From assembly GCA_050288085.1 (NCBI GenBank), contig JBNKDD010000004.1, positions 1-61,208 of the forward strand: 61,208 bases of DNA, read 5' to 3'. This DNA is from JBNKDD01 sp050288085 (lineage in GTDB: Bacteria > Chloroflexota > Anaerolineae > Aggregatilineales > UBA3940). The notes beneath the pieces were generated by a model that worked only from the letters and a program-made list of their open reading frames with translations, was not told where the DNA came from and searched no databases. Every line of letters starts with the position of its first letter. Within the stretch, counting starts at the first letter, position 1. Positions 59,028-61,208 of the stretch are shown one piece after another. Position numbers and translations under genes: made by a program.

Positions 59028-59234
59028 CTACAATAGAGTGGCTTTTTTACCCGGACGTGGGTCATAGTTACTGGCAAATTGTTCCAACGTGGTCCGTTCG
59101 ATCAACCACGTATTGGAGAATTTTCGAGCCGGGAGTTTCCCAGCGCGGATTAATCGCCTTACCGACTCGGGGTGAATATTGAGTCGTTTAGCTGCCTCGG
59201 CTACGGTTAGATAATTTTCGAAACCTTCACTCAC
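59028..59234 (-). CDS. Small helix-turn-helix DNA-binding protein (excisionase-like)
   Basis: 68 residues. YLTVAEAAKRLNIHPESVRRLIRAGKLPARKFSNTWLIE is the classic helix-turn-helix of the excisionase/MerR-like HTH_17 family. The tail is Lys-rich. I chose the GTG at 59234, behind GGGGA at 6 nt, over the longer GTG at 59273. Being first in the min transcript, it may regulate division genes or itself. Confidence 0.8.
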   Translation of the reverse strand: MSEGFENYLTVAEAAKRLNIHPESVRRLIRAGKLPARKFSNTWLIERTTLEQFASNYDPRPGKKATLL

Positions 59235-59279
59235 ACGCTGTCCCCAGAAATTTGTTGTACAATGCAACACCACATCAAA

Positions 59280-59307
59280 AGTATAGAGTATTTAGCAGGT
59301 CTGTCAA
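59280..59307 (-). promoter_or_regulatory. Promoter of the HTH-minCDE operon
   Basis: Minus-strand TTGACA (59302-59307) and TATACT (59280-59285) are 16 nt apart. The start of transcription would be near 59272. It overlaps the upstream region of the divergent GH18-like gene, so the two promoters may interfere. Confidence 0.75.
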
Positions 59308-59348
59308 GTACAACTTCGGGGATTGGTATTCAAGTACTGGGGGGATTG

Positions 59349-60314
59349 ATGAATTCAAAGCCGCGCCGAAAATGGCTGGCGATTCTCATGCTGTCGATTT
59401 GGATCATAATCGTCATCTGGTGGGGCTGGGTACCTGACGATCCCGGCTGTTATCGAACCACTAACGCCGCCTGGATTGCCGTCGATTGGGTCGATCAGCC
59501 GCCCGACCAACCGGCCATCCAATCCCTGACCCGCAGCGCAGCAGAACGCGACATCCGCTATCTGTACGTCTACACTTCCTACCTGACCACCGATGGCACA
59601 TTCAACCCGACTTATGATCATGCAGCAGCGTTCATTGAGCAGGTTCGGCAGGCTGACCAGGGCATTCTCCTCCTGGCCTGGATCGGAATCCCCCTGGCAA
59701 ACGAACGGTCTATCGGGGTGCAGGGTTGGGTTGATCTCGCCGATCAGGAAACCCGCCAGCAGATCGTCGATTTTGCTGTGACGATGGTCGATGACCTGGG
59801 CTTTGATGGCATCCACCTGAACGCTGAAACCGTCTACAACCACAACCCGGATTATCTCCTGCTGCTTCAAGAATTGGATAAAGCATTGGAGCCAGATACC
59901 ATCTTGAGCATCGCGGGCAGCCAATGGATGCCGGATGTACTCAATCACCTGCCGCTTATCCACGATTTCCGCTGGACGGGCGATTACTATCGCCAGGTAT
60001 CCTCGAATGTTGACCAGATTGCCACCATGACCTACGATAGCTATGCCATACACCCGGCCCTGTACCGGCTGTGGATGCGTGAGGAAGTCCGCGGATTGCA
60101 GCGCAGTCTGGCTGATTACGAGGACGACCTGCTGATCGGCATCTCGGTATCTACCGAGCAAACCCGATCCCACCGGCCCCGCGCCGAAAACCTGTCATCC
60201 GGGCTGGCCGGTCTGTGTGCTGCTGCCGATCCGGTATTCGGTGTGGCCGTCTACGCCGACTGGGATTTCTCCGAACAAGACCGCCAGACCTGGAACTCCT
60301 GGCGTGGGGAATAA
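59349..60314 (+). CDS. GH18-like TIM-barrel protein
   Basis: 321 residues from ATG 59349 (GGGGGGA upstream). One N-terminal transmembrane helix (~10-30) anchors a barrel domain. DDLGFDGIHLNAE (~150-162) aligns with the GH18 DGxDxDxE region but with His and Asn in place of two Asp, keeping the terminal Glu. IATMTYDSYAI (~222) recalls the MxYD strand. It may be a degenerate glycan-binding or weakly active hydrolase. It is divergently oriented from the min operon. Confidence 0.6.
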   Translation: MNSKPRRKWLAILMLSIWIIIVIWWGWVPDDPGCYRTTNAAWIAVDWVDQPPDQPAIQSLTRSAAERDIRYLYVYTSYLTTDGTFNPTYDHAAAFIEQVRQADQGILLLAWIGIPLANERSIGVQGWVDLADQETRQQIVDFAVTMVDDLGFDGIHLNAETVYNHNPDYLLLLQELDKALEPDTILSIAGSQWMPDVLNHLPLIHDFRWTGDYYRQVSSNVDQIATMTYDSYAIHPALYRLWMREEVRGLQRSLADYEDDLLIGISVSTEQTRSHRPRAENLSSGLAGLCAAADPVFGVAVYADWDFSEQDRQTWNSWRGE

Positions 60315-60386
60315 CCCGCGGAATCTGGGAACCTAAACCACACATCAACCGTCGTAATAATACGACCCATTTAGAAAGGCTGTTTT

Positions 60387-60986
60387 ATGACGAAAATCCG
60401 GTGGATGATTACCCTGCTGCCCTTGAGCATATTGCTGTCTGGTTGTGGGATGACGGGAAATTTCCCAGATGAAGAACCCAGTCTCATACCGACGGAACCA
60501 ACCGCCGTAGAGCCTACACAGGTCCCCACAGAGACAGAAGCACCCGATTTAGAACCTGCTGCCCCGCTGGGGGAAGAACCACCAGCGCTCTACGTGCTGC
60601 TTGGTGACATCGCCTCGCCGATGGAGCGGGGGAGCTACTGCTGGTCGATCACGGATGAGGGGGGCATCTGCGTTGATGTTTTTGCCTTCCCGATTTTCTA
60701 TCCGGAGGACAGGTACACGGAGGTGATCGGTAATACGCTTGAACTGCTGTTTGACGCGCCGTTTCCCGATACGGTGAATGCCAGTTTGTACCCGGACCCC
60801 GGCCTGATGCCTGATGCTTCCATTGTGGATGTGGAGGCGGTGATGGACGAAAATGGCGGGGTTCTGGTGACGGTTCCCGGTGAGGTGAATGGCTATTATG
60901 CGCTGGCGATTTTTGCCACCTGGGCGGAAGGAAGTTTGCCGTATGGTGATGCGTCCTATTCCGCGCCTGTCCGTTTTGGGCAATGA
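60387..60986 (+). CDS. Lipoprotein of unknown function
   Basis: 199 residues. Signal peptide with lipobox LSGC (~20), a Pro/Thr/Glu linker (~25-55), and a C-terminal beta-rich domain with two cysteines (SYCWSITDEGGICVDV). It is exported and lipid-anchored. No family is recognised. The upstream gap (60315-60386) contains AGAAAGG near the start, and no clear terminator is seen after it. Confidence 0.65.
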   Translation: MTKIRWMITLLPLSILLSGCGMTGNFPDEEPSLIPTEPTAVEPTQVPTETEAPDLEPAAPLGEEPPALYVLLGDIASPMERGSYCWSITDEGGICVDVFAFPIFYPEDRYTEVIGNTLELLFDAPFPDTVNASLYPDPGLMPDASIVDVEAVMDENGGVLVTVPGEVNGYYALAIFATWAEGSLPYGDASYSAPVRFGQ

Positions 60987-60998
60987 TGTGATCGGCGG

Positions 60999-61208
60999 AA
61001 GTATTATCCTATTCAATTGACCCTGCGGGGCGACGAGTGCGGCGACGCGCACGTCGCTCAGGCGGAATTTGCCAATAGCGCGCAGCCCGGTGATGAACAG
61101 CGCATGCGCAGAGTCATGCGGCTGTTCTGGTGGCAGCTGAGTGCGGGAAAACACCAGCTTCCAGGCCCAGCCGTGAAGATCACCGCCTGCCTTTCCCGGA
61201 TTATGCCG
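60999..61208 (-). other. Right-edge stretch with an open minus-strand frame of unclear status
   Basis: Reading in from the right edge, the minus strand stays open across the last about 200 nt with a protein-like sequence (HGWAWKLVFSRTQLPPEQ...FITGLRAIGKFRLSDVRV). The frame then continues antisense into the lipoprotein gene, which is not credible as one protein. The plus strand is also open here. Base composition looks slightly different from the rest. It could be the end of a gene cut by the window, or a chimeric contig end. Confidence 0.25.

Noticed and set aside
1..61208. Prophage, transposase, integrase or rRNA genes
   Set aside because: No proteins with the corresponding motifs and no rRNA-like sequence were found on either strand. 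The single HTH excisionase-like protein lies with minC and has no integrase partner.

Overview
The window looks like chromosomal DNA of a Chloroflexota bacterium, most likely class Anaerolineae. Reasons: moderately high GC; many exported or lipid-anchored proteins with Thr/Pro-rich (TPTPT-type) or Glu-rich linkers; lipobox signal peptides; an LCP wall protein together with MinCDE; a NAD-linked [NiFe] hydrogenase; a T-box leader. Phylum placement is inference from gene style, since no ribosomal gene is present. There is no phage, transposase, CRISPR array or rRNA. One tRNA gene (Arg-ACG) is present. || Layout: 1-10.1 kb (+) carries envelope and secretion genes (DUF3307-type protein, tyrosine phosphatase, zinc-dependent PLC-like protein, galE, glycosyltransferase, PrsA-like foldase lipoprotein, two tandem paralogous TP-linker proteins, rsmI, a lipoprotein). 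10.1-18.6 kb is mostly (-): LCP protein, primary-type sigma factor with a near-consensus promoter, cdsA, beta-propeller lipoprotein, M23 peptidase, LmbE deacetylase with an apparent CTG start, shikimate-kinase-like protein, DUF6391-like protein. 18.7-22.8 kb (+) has a consensus promoter, a T-box leader with terminator, a thioredoxin-like lipoprotein read through an in-frame TGA (UxxC selenoprotein with a SECIS-like hairpin), a cupin, a possible leader peptide and leuS. 22.8-28.1 kb holds a membrane-anchored SF2 helicase and two unrecognised membrane proteins. 28.1-32.5 kb has a class C beta-lactamase-fold hydrolase, lipoproteins and tRNA-Arg. || 33.1-37.6 kb: promoter, short Thr-rich leader ORF and intrinsic terminator ahead of an aminotransferase gene and a gene fusing a GCS2-type (glutamate-cysteine ligase family) domain to an M20 deacylase. 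I read this as a possible protect/transaminate/deprotect pathway under attenuation. 37.8-43.0 kb (-): hoxEFUYH plus maturation protease, with a perfect 22-bp CRP/FNR- or Rex-type palindrome upstream. 43.4-48.3 kb (+): CYTH protein, two thymidylate-kinase-like proteins (one with a lost P-loop lysine), an HTH-HD-CHAD protein, a frameshifted basic fragment and an HD hydrolase, i.e. a polyphosphate/nucleotide-type module. || 48.3-56.2 kb: MFS exporter, MmcQ/YjbR protein, a (TEEA)n Cys-rich membrane protein, and a GldA-GldF-GldG-DUF4340 ABC system in which a WD40 beta-propeller is inserted inside GldG. 56.3-61.2 kb: LiaF-like protein, an HTH-minC-minD-minE operon (-) with its own promoter, a GH18-like protein and a lipoprotein. 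|| The strongest candidates for undescribed biology are the selenoprotein under T-box control, the GCS2-M20 fusion with its Thr-rich attenuator, the GldG protein split by a WD40 propeller, and the CYTH/CHAD/TMK cluster.
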